This document shows positions 1-6,835 of a DNA stretch of 8,142 bases, piece by piece. Both the position numbers and the translations under genes were made by a program. The notes under the pieces are model-generated. The model was not told where the DNA came from and ran no database searches. It saw only the letters and a list, made by a program, of their open reading frames with translations. Numbering within the stretch: the first letter of the stretch is position 1; every line of letters begins with the position of its first letter. The stretch comes from Candidatus Bipolaricaulota bacterium (GTDB taxonomy: Bacteria; Bipolaricaulota; Bipolaricaulia; M55B111), in contig JAGXLQ010000056.1 of NCBI GenBank assembly GCA_018334595.1, forward strand, positions 1-8,142, read 5' to 3'.

Positions 1-1
1 G

Positions 2-268
2 GCGGATTTGATTGACCGTAGCTACGAACTACAAGTATCTTCGCCGGGGATAGAACGGCCGTTGCTGGAGCCGGGGCACTACGAGCTAGCCGAAGGGGAG
101 ACCGTCGAGGTGAAGACCTTCGCCAAGGTCAACGGAGAGAAGGAATTTCAGGGAAAATTGCTGGGGTACGACCTTGAAGAGGATAGGGTGCGGCTCGATT
201 GTGAGGGAGAGGTGATCGATCTACCCGTTGGGGACATCGCTCGGGCAACTACCAAGCAGACTGACTAA
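2..268 (+). CDS. rimP: Ribosome maturation factor RimP, 3' part (cut by left edge)
   Basis: RimP is a cytoplasmic factor needed for maturation of the 30S ribosomal subunit. Only the last 88 residues are in the window. The reading frame is open to the left edge, so the true start lies upstream; a TTG at 8 is internal and not a credible start. The visible part opens with the end of the N-terminal alpha/beta domain, including the family hallmark SSPGIERPL, and continues into the C-terminal SH3-like beta domain (EVKTF, FQGKLLGYD, and DLPVGDIARA near the end). The gene stops with TAA 30 bases before nusA, the standard rimP-nusA neighbour pair of bacteria, which supports both calls. The family is normally about 150 residues, so roughly the first 60 to 70 are missing only because of the window edge. 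Confidence 0.93.
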   Translation, partial: ADLIDRSYELQVSSPGIERPLLEPGHYELAEGETVEVKTFAKVNGEKEFQGKLLGYDLEEDRVRLDCEGEVIDLPVGDIARATTKQTD

Positions 269-287
269 AGAGGTGTTTGGCTCCATC

Positions 288-291
288 GGAG
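288..291 (+). promoter_or_regulatory. Ribosome binding site of nusA
   Basis: GGAG lies seven bases before the ATG at 299. A second purine-rich stretch, AAAGAGGTG at 267-275, overlaps the rimP stop codon but is too far away to serve this start. The site supports the ATG at 299 as the start of nusA. Confidence 0.55.
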
Positions 292-298
292 CAAGCAA

Positions 299-1243
299 AT
301 GAACATAGAATTTATTGAAGCTTTAGAGGATATGGCGAAGGACAAGGGGATTAAGAGGGATGAACTCTATCGGATGGTTGAACAGGGACTTCAAGCCGCT
401 TATCAGGAACAGTACGGCACTGAAGAGGACGTTGAGGTAAATATAGATCATAACTCCGGGGATATATTTATCGATGGAAACAGCATTCAGCTGGGGCAAT
501 TTGGCAGGATAGCGTCCCGGAAGGCAGAGGACGTAATCCGGCAGCAGATACGTGAAAAGCAAAACGAGTTGCTCTACGAAAACTACGCCAGCCGCAAAGG
601 AGACCTGGTGAACGGTTCGATCCACAGGTTCGAGGGCGTGGACGTCTGGTTGAACCTCGGTGAGGTCGAAGCACTCCTGCCGGGTTCCGAACGGATTCCC
701 GGGGAAAGGTACAACCAGGGTGATAGTTTACGAGCTTATCTCTACCATGTGGAGCAGAAGCAGGGCGGCCCAGCTATTCGTGTATCCCGGGCCAAGGAGA
801 AATTCGTAGAGAAGCTAATGGAGCTGGAAGTTCCTGAAATAGAGGATGGTATACTGGAGATTGTGAAGATAGCGAGGGAGCCGGGCGAGAGAAGCAAGGT
901 GGCGGTCAAATCGACTGACGAACAGATAGATCCCGTCGGTACGTGTGTTGGAAAAGGTGGTAAGCGTGTCAAGGAGATAACCAGGGAGCTAAACGGCGAG
1001 AAGATCGACGTGATTAGATGGAGTGAGGATATCCGAGGGTTAATCAGAAACAGCCTTGAGCCCGCGACGGTCTTGTCCATCGATTTCAACGAGAAGGAGG
1101 GCGGCGAAAGGGTGGCAACGGTGATCGTACCAAAAGAGGATTTGGCCTACGCGATCGGCCAGAACGGTCAGAACGTCAGGCTTACTGTTGACCTGGCGGA
1201 TTGTGACATAGACGTTAGAAGCCCCGAGGACGTAAAGGACTAA
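299..1243 (+). CDS. nusA: Transcription elongation/termination factor NusA, compact form
   Basis: NusA binds RNA polymerase near the RNA exit channel and modulates pausing, termination and antitermination. In 314 residues the domains are: N-terminal polymerase-binding domain (about 1-95); S1 domain (about 98-165, containing EALLPGSERIPGE); KH1 with GKGG at 218-221 in the context DPVGTCVGKGG and followed by GEKIDVIRWSED; and KH2 with GQNG at 287-290 in IGQNGQNVRL. These match the family closely. Compared from memory with Bacillus NusA (about 371 residues), the segment between GDIFID (54-59) and FGRIA (68-72) lacks about 35 residues, and the protein ends right after KH2 without the usual acidic tail. 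The reading frame is intact, so this looks like a natural short form. The ATG at 299 has a GGAG site. It follows rimP as usual, but no ylxR or infB follows. Confidence 0.96.
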   Translation: MNIEFIEALEDMAKDKGIKRDELYRMVEQGLQAAYQEQYGTEEDVEVNIDHNSGDIFIDGNSIQLGQFGRIASRKAEDVIRQQIREKQNELLYENYASRKGDLVNGSIHRFEGVDVWLNLGEVEALLPGSERIPGERYNQGDSLRAYLYHVEQKQGGPAIRVSRAKEKFVEKLMELEVPEIEDGILEIVKIAREPGERSKVAVKSTDEQIDPVGTCVGKGGKRVKEITRELNGEKIDVIRWSEDIRGLIRNSLEPATVLSIDFNEKEGGERVATVIVPKEDLAYAIGQNGQNVRLTVDLADCDIDVRSPEDVKD

Positions 1244-1339
1244 TCGCTCGCTATCGATTCTCTTTTCCTCCCCTCATCGATCTTAATCACATGAGTAGAG
1301 GTGGACTGGGTCGTGGGTGGATTTTGACCTAATATTTGG
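1244..1339 (+). other. 96-base spacer between nusA and the exporter gene, no clear signal
   Basis: This is the longest gap in the window. It contains two copies of the palindrome ATCGAT (1253-1258 and 1276-1281) separated by a pyrimidine-rich tract that includes CCTCC (1267-1271). The copies could pair around a 17-base loop, and CTCAT (1273-1277) could pair with ATGAG (1291-1295). Neither hairpin is strong or followed by a run of T, so I do not call a terminator. No convincing pair of promoter boxes is seen. A 13-codon open frame (1291-1332) has no ribosome binding site. The gap may hold a weak promoter or a processing site, but the sequence does not show it. Confidence 0.35.
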
Positions 1340-4135
1340 ATGTTGGACAAACTGCTAGAACTCGTTTATCGTATCACCCGACATCGGGCCTACTTCGTCG
1401 TTGGCCTGTTTGTGGTTCTCGTAGTACTATCCTTGATCTATATCTTTCCCTTCCCCATCCGCAGTTCCATGCTGGACCTCCTGCCGCAGAACGACCCCAT
1501 CATCAACGAATATAGGGATCGCGAGAAAGCGATCAACAGCATCGAGTACGTGACGGTTGCTCTTTCCATAAGGGAGGGGAGCGCTCTCTCAGAAGAACAG
1601 AAGAAGAGGGAGTTGAGGGCCGTTGCCGAAGAACTAAAACCACTCCTCCGGGAGATCGATGAGATAGAAACGGTTAGTTATCAAAACCAGCTGTCCATCC
1701 CCGAGCAGTACAGACTTATCTACTCCTTGAACGATAATACGATAGGGAAGGTGGAGGCGTTAGAGCAAGAGTTTGACTCGCTCGCCAGGGACCTAACCCT
1801 CTCCGGCAAGGACGGGGGAGTTGGGGACTCGTACACGGAATTGTTAGATGACTTCGACAAGACGGGGATGGGCGAAGAGCTGGACAGGGAGAAAGCCAAA
1901 CAATGGCTTACCCGGTTGGGCGACGTAAATAGCGAGTTCTTGAATCGACTTGAGGGGTTGGACAGACTCTCCTCGCTGGAGGAAAAGACCTCAACCCTCA
2001 TCTCCGACCTCGACCAGGCGTGGGAACAAAGGCGTGATAGCTTGGTCGGGGAGTACTTCTCAGGAGATAATTCTACCCTGCTCCTCCTCTGCAGGCCAAC
2101 TGAGCCGTCGTCCCATAACCTGGAGTTCAGTCGGACCGTGACCGAGAAGACCAAGACAACTATCCGAGAACTAAAGGAGAGCCCGGTCTACGACGAGACC
2201 GTGATGAAGGTCGGCTTGACCGGCTCCTTCATCATAAATGCCGAGAGGAACGATGCCCTGAAGATGGACATGCTCAAGACGACGATAATCTCCTCGGTAG
2301 GTATTATGGTCGCCTTCTTTTTTGCCCTTGGGTCGCTCTTTTACTCGATCTTAATTGGCTTCCCTCTCGTTGTTGCCGTTCTCTTTACCATGAGTTGGGC
2401 AAAATTTTCCGTTAACGGTTTTAACCTTCTGACTACGTTCCTGCCCGCCCTAGTCCTGGGGTTGAGTATCGATTATGGCATCCACCTCCTCTTCAGGTTC
2501 ACTGAAGAGCGGAGCAACAGGGAGTCGGTCACCGTAGCTATCAAGAAGACGATACAGAACCAGGGTAAGGGAATATTTCTTGCCGCGCTGACGACCGCGT
2601 CGGTCTTCGCCATGCTCATACTCTCAAACTCCAGAGGGCTGGTCGAAATGGGTATTATCACCAGTCCGGGGATAATGATTTCCTTTTTCGTCTATCTTTT
2701 CTTGTTACCCGCCCTGCTCGTCGTCTATCAACGGTGGTGGGGGCGGAGGAAGCCGGTAGTTCTGTTTGACTATCGCTCAAAGCTGCGGGGGCTGGTTGAC
2801 CTCATGATCAAGCGGAGGAAGACGGTCCTCTTGCTCACGCTGGTCATTTCCGCCCTGGCCCTGGTGGGTGCGTTACAGCTTCGGTTTCAATTTACCAGCA
2901 CGGACGTGGCGACCGAGGTGGAGTCGAGCCGTGTCGAAGAGAGGGTCCAGGACGAGTTCAGCGGGTCCAACGTCAATATCGGCACCACGTTCATCTTCTT
3001 CGCTGATTCGTTTGGTGAACTGGAAAGGATTGGGGGTGAGCTGAAAGAGCTGGACGTGGTCCGGTCCGTTAACTCCATAAGGGATTTTATGCCTGAGGGG
3101 GTAGAGGTCCACGATGATTTCCTGCAGAAGGCGGAAGAACTGCCCGACCTTGAGGCCGGGCTTGAAGGCGTAAAGGAAGAGATTAACAGTAGGGATGAGT
3201 ACGTAGAGAGGTTGGAGTCGCTGGTGGGAGACCTCTCTTCGGCACAGTTTTCCATGACCCTGTCGAGTCAGTCGGACCTCAGCGTCATGATAACCGAGAA
3301 TATTGATCAGCTTCTGGACGTCCGGGGAAACTTGAAGGGGATTGACCGGGAAAAGAAGTTAAGAACTATTGACGACCTGCAACAGGACTTGAGCTACTTG
3401 GACGAACAGGTTACGGCCGCTAGAGACGTCGTAGAGCACGTGGACAACCCCAAAGAGATCAAAGACATCTTCCCCGAAGGGCTCCGCTCCAACTATATTA
3501 CCGACAGGGGGGAGTACGTTATGTTTGCCCAGGTGGAGACGAGAATATATGAGTCAAAAGTGTTGAGCGAGTTTATCGACGAGGTAGAGAATATCTCCGA
3601 TGACTACTTCGGCTTGCCGCTGATTCAGTCACGGCTTGAGGACCACATAAAGAGGGACTTCTACGTCTCCTCGTTGTTTGCGTTGCTGGTGATAAGTTTT
3701 GTCCTCTTCAGGGGTATCCGGGACGTGCGCCTGGCAACCTTGGCCACCATACCGCTCTTCTTCGGTTACCTGTGGATGTTAGGGGGAATGGACGTTATGG
3801 GGATGAACTTTAACTTTATCAACATAATTATCTCGCCGCTGTTGATCGGTATAGGTGTCGACGATGGGATTCATCTCATATACCGGTGGCAGGAGGAGAG
3901 AGAGGAAAAGAGCCTGAGGGAAGCAATTCTGGATGGATTTTCTCACACGGGTCTTGCCGTCATAACTACGTCTGTGACGACTATAGCTGTGTTTGGTAGT
4001 CTGCTTATCGCGAGGACACCCGGGTTGAGAATCCTCGGTCTGACCGCTCTTCTGGGGATTGGGTTTGCCATGGTACTATCTCTCACGTTGTTACCAGTGG
4101 CTCTATTTCTTGCATTTCACGGAGATGAGAAATAA
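1340..4135 (+). CDS. RND superfamily (MMPL-type) exporter
   Basis: A 931-residue inner-membrane protein with the two-fold repeat typical of RND/MMPL exporters (COG1033-like), a family that moves lipids or other hydrophobic molecules using the proton gradient. Each half has one membrane helix, a long extracytoplasmic loop, then five helices. TM1 is about 15-37, loop 1 about 40-308, TM2-6 about 310-465, TM7 about 493-513, loop 2 about 515-772, and TM8-12 about 773-926. The paired signatures are SIDYGIHLLFRF (near 374) and GVDDGIHLIYRW (near 837), with acidic residues at the place of the proton-relay residues. SSMLDLLPQNDP after TM1 is also typical. Both loops carry long charged, coiled-coil-like stretches (about 140-235 and 600-700). 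The ATG at 1340 is the first possible start after an in-frame TGA at 1325, but no Shine-Dalgarno sequence precedes it. The substrate is unknown, and neighbouring genes do not reveal it. Confidence 0.9.
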   Translation: MLDKLLELVYRITRHRAYFVVGLFVVLVVLSLIYIFPFPIRSSMLDLLPQNDPIINEYRDREKAINSIEYVTVALSIREGSALSEEQKKRELRAVAEELKPLLREIDEIETVSYQNQLSIPEQYRLIYSLNDNTIGKVEALEQEFDSLARDLTLSGKDGGVGDSYTELLDDFDKTGMGEELDREKAKQWLTRLGDVNSEFLNRLEGLDRLSSLEEKTSTLISDLDQAWEQRRDSLVGEYFSGDNSTLLLLCRPTEPSSHNLEFSRTVTEKTKTTIRELKESPVYDETVMKVGLTGSFIINAERNDALKMDMLKTTIISSVGIMVAFFFALGSLFYSILIGFPLVVAVLFTMSWAKFSVNGFNLLTTFLPALVLGLSIDYGIHLLFRFTEERSNRESVTVAIKKTIQNQGKGIFLAALTTASVFAMLILSNSRGLVEMGIITSPGIMISFFVYLFLLPALLVVYQRWWGRRKPVVLFDYRSKLRGLVDLMIKRRKTVLLLTLVISALALVGALQLRFQFTSTDVATEVESSRVEERVQDEFSGSNVNIGTTFIFFADSFGELERIGGELKELDVVRSVNSIRDFMPEGVEVHDDFLQKAEELPDLEAGLEGVKEEINSRDEYVERLESLVGDLSSAQFSMTLSSQSDLSVMITENIDQLLDVRGNLKGIDREKKLRTIDDLQQDLSYLDEQVTAARDVVEHVDNPKEIKDIFPEGLRSNYITDRGEYVMFAQVETRIYESKVLSEFIDEVENISDDYFGLPLIQSRLEDHIKRDFYVSSLFALLVISFVLFRGIRDVRLATLATIPLFFGYLWMLGGMDVMGMNFNFINIIISPLLIGIGVDDGIHLIYRWQEEREEKSLREAILDGFSHTGLAVITTSVTTIAVFGSLLIARTPGLRILGLTALLGIGFAMVLSLTLLPVALFLAFHGDEK

Positions 4136-4147
4136 AATTGCCACACG

Positions 4148-4768
4148 ATGAGTGTTAAATTGGATGGCGAAAATATAGAGGTCGGAGAAAGTCATTCTCT
4201 TAAGTCGCTGGTAAATCAGGTGAGGGATGAACTGGAAGCGACCGAAAGGGTACTGGTAGGGATAAAGATAAATGGTTCTTTTCTGAATCAAAGCGAGCTA
4301 GAAAGCCAGTTAACCAGTAAAATAGATGGCAAGGAAATCGAGCTTTTAACCGAATATACAGGAGAGTTACGGGGTAGCATGGTTAATCAAGCTCTCTCGT
4401 ACCTGGATGACCTTGAGGATTGGCACGAGGGGATTGACTACCCTATGGATGGGACTATTCTATCTGAAGTAGAAATTAGAGAGCTGGAACAGGTATTTGA
4501 AGGATTAGTCTGGTTGAGCCTGGCGCTCGATAACCTGGCAACTATCAGGGAGGGAAATCCGGTTTACAACGGTCGAGCGTTCCCGAAATTTATGGACGAG
4601 AGTAAGATGTTTCTTGCTGAAATGGAAGGGGCCCTGGAGCGATCCGAGGAAAACGAGAGACTACTCACGAGGTTGTTCTTTAACGATTTACCCACCTGGA
4701 TCGAGGATTATCGTGAAGTATTTAGGGAGACAAGGGACTACCTGGGAGGGCCTTATGACTACAACTGA
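4148..4768 (+). CDS. Conserved-looking protein of unknown function, possible N-terminal beta-grasp domain
   Basis: I do not recognise this 206-residue gene. It has no signal peptide, membrane segment or cysteine motif, so it is probably cytoplasmic. Residues 1-68 alternate short strands with one helix (VKLDGENIEV, then a helix at 17-31, then RVLVGIKING and GKEIELLTE), which resembles a ubiquitin/ThiS-like beta-grasp fold; this is inference from pattern alone. There is no C-terminal GG as in ThiS or MoaD. Residues 74-200 look all-helical and acidic, with several Trp, Tyr and Phe, and the protein ends in GPYDYN. The gene starts 12 bases after the exporter stop, in the same frame, and ends 32 bases before rny, so co-transcription is likely. 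No good ribosome binding site precedes the ATG; the nearest, GGAG at 4121-4124, is over 20 bases away. Translational coupling to the exporter is possible. Base composition seems somewhat more AT-rich than in the exporter. Confidence 0.75.
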   Translation: MSVKLDGENIEVGESHSLKSLVNQVRDELEATERVLVGIKINGSFLNQSELESQLTSKIDGKEIELLTEYTGELRGSMVNQALSYLDDLEDWHEGIDYPMDGTILSEVEIRELEQVFEGLVWLSLALDNLATIREGNPVYNGRAFPKFMDESKMFLAEMEGALERSEENERLLTRLFFNDLPTWIEDYREVFRETRDYLGGPYDYN

Positions 4769-4786
4769 GCCCCGCTGGATGATTCC

Positions 4787-4792
4787 AAGGAG
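4787..4792 (+). promoter_or_regulatory. Ribosome binding site that decides the rny start
   Basis: AAGGAG lies eight bases before the ATG at 4801, an ideal distance. A GTG at 4792, in the same frame and three codons longer, overlaps this site and has no other site at a proper distance, so the ATG is the better start. Confidence 0.75.
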
Positions 4793-4800
4793 TGGAGAAA

Positions 4801-6327
4801 ATGTTTACGATATATTTGGTGTTAGCCGGGATTGTTGCTTTGGGAATAGGATTCCTTGTAGGAAGAGAGCAGTACAAGCGAAAGGTCGCCCTCAAAGCAG
4901 AGGAAGCGGCAGGAATTATAGACAGAGCTCGAAAGACTGGAGAGAACATAAAGAAGGAGAAAATTCTCGAAGGTCAGCAGAAAATACAGGACGAGAGGGA
5001 CAGGCTCGAGGCGAAGTTCAAGGAGAAAGAGAAGGAACTTGAACGCCAGGAACAGAGGTTAAGGCGTAAGACCGATCGCCTCTCCAAGAAGAGCAACCAA
5101 CTGGAAAAGGTTGAGGATTCCCTTAAGGAGGATCAGGAAGAAGTACAGAGGCTAAAGAGAAAAGGGAAGAAGTTAATCAAAAAGGAAAAGCAATACCTGG
5201 AAGAGGTTGCCGGCTTATCCGAAGAGGAAGCAAAGGATAAGCTGATGAAGCGGATAAAGAAGGAGTCGGAGAGGTACTTCGCCCGTAAGGTCAACGAAAT
5301 CAAGAATAGGGCGGAAGAGAAGGCGGAAGCCAAGTCCCGGCAGATTCTTGCCACGGCGATGCAGCGGTACGCCGCCGAGCAGGCAGAAGGAAACACGGTG
5401 GCATCCGTTTCCCTTCCCTCCGATGACTTCAAAGGAAGGGTTATCGGACGTAACGGAAGAAACATCAAGACCTTTGAGGCGTTGACCGGAGTGGAAGTCC
5501 TCGTTGACGACACTCCGGAAATGGTCGTTCTTTCTTCGTTTCACCCTGTCAGGCGGGAGATAGCAAAGTTAGCGATGGAGAAACTTGTCGAGGACGGTCG
5601 AATCCACCCGGTCCAGATAGAGGACAAGGTGAAGAAGGCCAGAGACAAGATGATAAACAAGATTAAGGAAGCCGGTCAGAACGCAGCCCTGGATACCGGA
5701 ATTGATCTGTCTCCAAAACTGATCCCGCTAGTTGGTAAGCTGAACTTTCGCAGCAGCTATGGACAGAACCTGCTCAGGCACTCACTTGAGGTAAGTTTCA
5801 TAGCGGGAATGATAGCTGCTGAGCTCAATCTATCGGAGAAAATGGCTCGAAGAGCAGGTCTGCTGCACGACATTGGTAAGGCGGTAGATCACGAAGTAAG
5901 TGGCACGCACGCCGAGATCGGGGCGGAATTGGCCCGCAGATATGGGGAGAGCGAACTGATAGTAAACGCGGTTGCTGCTCACCACGAGGAGGTAGAACCC
6001 AAATCGTTATTGCCGATCCTGATCCAGACGGCTGACACGCTCTCGGCGACGCGTCCTGGCGCCCGTCACGAGACATACGAGCGGTACATAGAGAGGTTGG
6101 AGAACCTCGAGAAAATCGCGCACTCGTTTGATGGCGTGGAAAAGGCGAACGCCTTCCAGGCCGGCCGCGAGATACGCGTTATAGTTGCCCCTGATAAGGT
6201 CAACGACAATATGGCAAGCAAGCTTGCCTACGATCTTGCCAGGGAGGTCGAGAGAGATCTCGATTATCCCGGAGAGGTAAAGATCAACGTAATCAGAAAG
6301 GCGCAATTTGTAGAGGCCGCACAATAA
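4801..6327 (+). CDS. rny: Ribonuclease Y, membrane-anchored endoribonuclease
   Basis: RNase Y starts mRNA decay by cutting single-stranded RNA at the cytoplasmic face of the membrane. The 508 residues show the full family layout: a membrane anchor (about 2-20) followed by GREQYKRK; a long Lys/Glu-rich coiled coil (about 25-190); a KH RNA-binding domain with GRNG at 216-219 in RVIGRNGRNIKTFEALTGV; and an HD metal-dependent domain. Likely metal ligands are H327, the H356-D357 pair in LLHDIGKAVDHE, and D412 in TADTLSATRPG, with a family-typical AAHHEE at 393-397. The usual length is about 510-520 residues, so the protein is complete and should be active. The start is set at the ATG with AAGGAG upstream rather than the overlapping GTG at 4792. 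spoVS follows after 57 bases, an arrangement known around rny in Firmicutes. Confidence 0.97.
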   Translation: MFTIYLVLAGIVALGIGFLVGREQYKRKVALKAEEAAGIIDRARKTGENIKKEKILEGQQKIQDERDRLEAKFKEKEKELERQEQRLRRKTDRLSKKSNQLEKVEDSLKEDQEEVQRLKRKGKKLIKKEKQYLEEVAGLSEEEAKDKLMKRIKKESERYFARKVNEIKNRAEEKAEAKSRQILATAMQRYAAEQAEGNTVASVSLPSDDFKGRVIGRNGRNIKTFEALTGVEVLVDDTPEMVVLSSFHPVRREIAKLAMEKLVEDGRIHPVQIEDKVKKARDKMINKIKEAGQNAALDTGIDLSPKLIPLVGKLNFRSSYGQNLLRHSLEVSFIAGMIAAELNLSEKMARRAGLLHDIGKAVDHEVSGTHAEIGAELARRYGESELIVNAVAAHHEEVEPKSLLPILIQTADTLSATRPGARHETYERYIERLENLEKIAHSFDGVEKANAFQAGREIRVIVAPDKVNDNMASKLAYDLAREVERDLDYPGEVKINVIRKAQFVEAAQ

Positions 6328-6370
6328 AGCATTGGATACCGTTACGGCGGCGGAACCAGGTAGAACCCAT

Positions 6371-6377
6371 GGAGGTG
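6371..6377 (+). promoter_or_regulatory. Strong ribosome binding site of the spoVS-family gene
   Basis: GGAGGTG is seven bases before a TTG codon at 6385. This near-perfect site is what supports the rare TTG start, and the protein from there begins exactly where SpoVS proteins begin (MAEILKVSS). Confidence 0.8.
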
Positions 6378-6384
6378 TCGGATT

Positions 6385-6819
6385 TTGGCTGAAATACTAA
6401 AAGTATCTTCGACGTCTGATCCGTCGGCAACCGCCGGAGCCTTAGCGAACACGGTAAGAGAAGAAGGTATTGCCGAATTGCAGGCAATAGGTCCCAAGGC
6501 CGTCAACCAGGCCGTCAAAGCGGTGATCATAGCCCGGGGTTATATGGCACCGAGCGGCGTCGACCTCATCTTTATCCCGTCATTTGTTGACGTGGAAATA
6601 GACCACGAAAAAAAGACGGCTATGCGGCTTGAGGTTAAGACCATGCTTCCGTTTGTTTCGGACAGAGACCGCGAGGAGGAAGAGCAGGAAGAAAGGGTTG
6701 AATCGGAGGGACCTGAAGAGGTACAGGAAGGAAAGGAGGGTGCTGGAGAGACCCCCGAATCCCCGCCCGGTTCCGACCTGGAGGGAGAGGAAGACGACTC
6801 GGATATCTTGGATATTTAG
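6385..6819 (+). CDS. spoVS: SpoVS-family protein with an acidic C-terminal tail
   Basis: SpoVS is a small protein with an Alba-like nucleic-acid-binding fold. In Bacillus it affects sporulation, and related proteins occur in many bacteria that do not sporulate. Residues 1-90 match the family almost end to end: EILKVSS, the S-x-AGALA region, ELQAIGPKAVNQAVKAVIIA, RGYMAPSGVDLIFIPSF and the final RLEV strand. Bacillus SpoVS is 86 residues and ends there. Here a further 53 residues (92-144) contain 24 Asp/Glu against 4 Arg/Lys, with Gly, Pro and Ser, and look disordered. The reading frame is unbroken and closes at TAG, and the next gene has its own start, so the tail is not an obvious frameshift product. 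The start is TTG with a strong GGAGGTG site. It lies 57 bases after rny and 16 before the atpZ-like gene. The biochemical role is not established, and this genome need not sporulate. Confidence 0.93.
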   Translation: MAEILKVSSTSDPSATAGALANTVREEGIAELQAIGPKAVNQAVKAVIIARGYMAPSGVDLIFIPSFVDVEIDHEKKTAMRLEVKTMLPFVSDRDREEEEQEERVESEGPEEVQEGKEGAGETPESPPGSDLEGEEDDSDILDI

Positions 6820-6835
6820 CCAGCCAGGTGACTTC

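Noticed and set aside
742..1089. Minus-strand open frames over nusA, and similar ones over the exporter and rny.
   Set aside because: They are Ser/Leu-rich antisense shadows of strongly conserved genes, without starts or ribosome binding sites of their own.
1253..1281. Two ATCGAT copies after nusA, as a terminator hairpin.
   Set aside because: The stem is only six base pairs around a 17-base loop, with no T run after it, and each copy is itself a palindrome.
1291..1332. A 13-codon open frame (MSRGGLGRGWILT) just before the exporter gene, as a possible leader peptide.
   Set aside because: It has no ribosome binding site, no attenuator-like hairpin follows, and a frame this short is expected by chance.
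1324..1335. TTGACC and TAATAT before the exporter start, as promoter boxes.
   Set aside because: They are directly adjacent instead of about 17 bases apart, and neither has a matching partner at the right distance.
4792..4794. GTG as the start of rny.
   Set aside because: It overlaps the AAGGAG site that serves the ATG at 4801, and adds only three residues before the membrane anchor.
4614..5042. A 142-residue open frame spanning the end of the unknown gene and the start of rny.
   Set aside because: It is a shifted-frame shadow: its translation is low in complexity and resembles nothing, while both overlapped frames are well supported.
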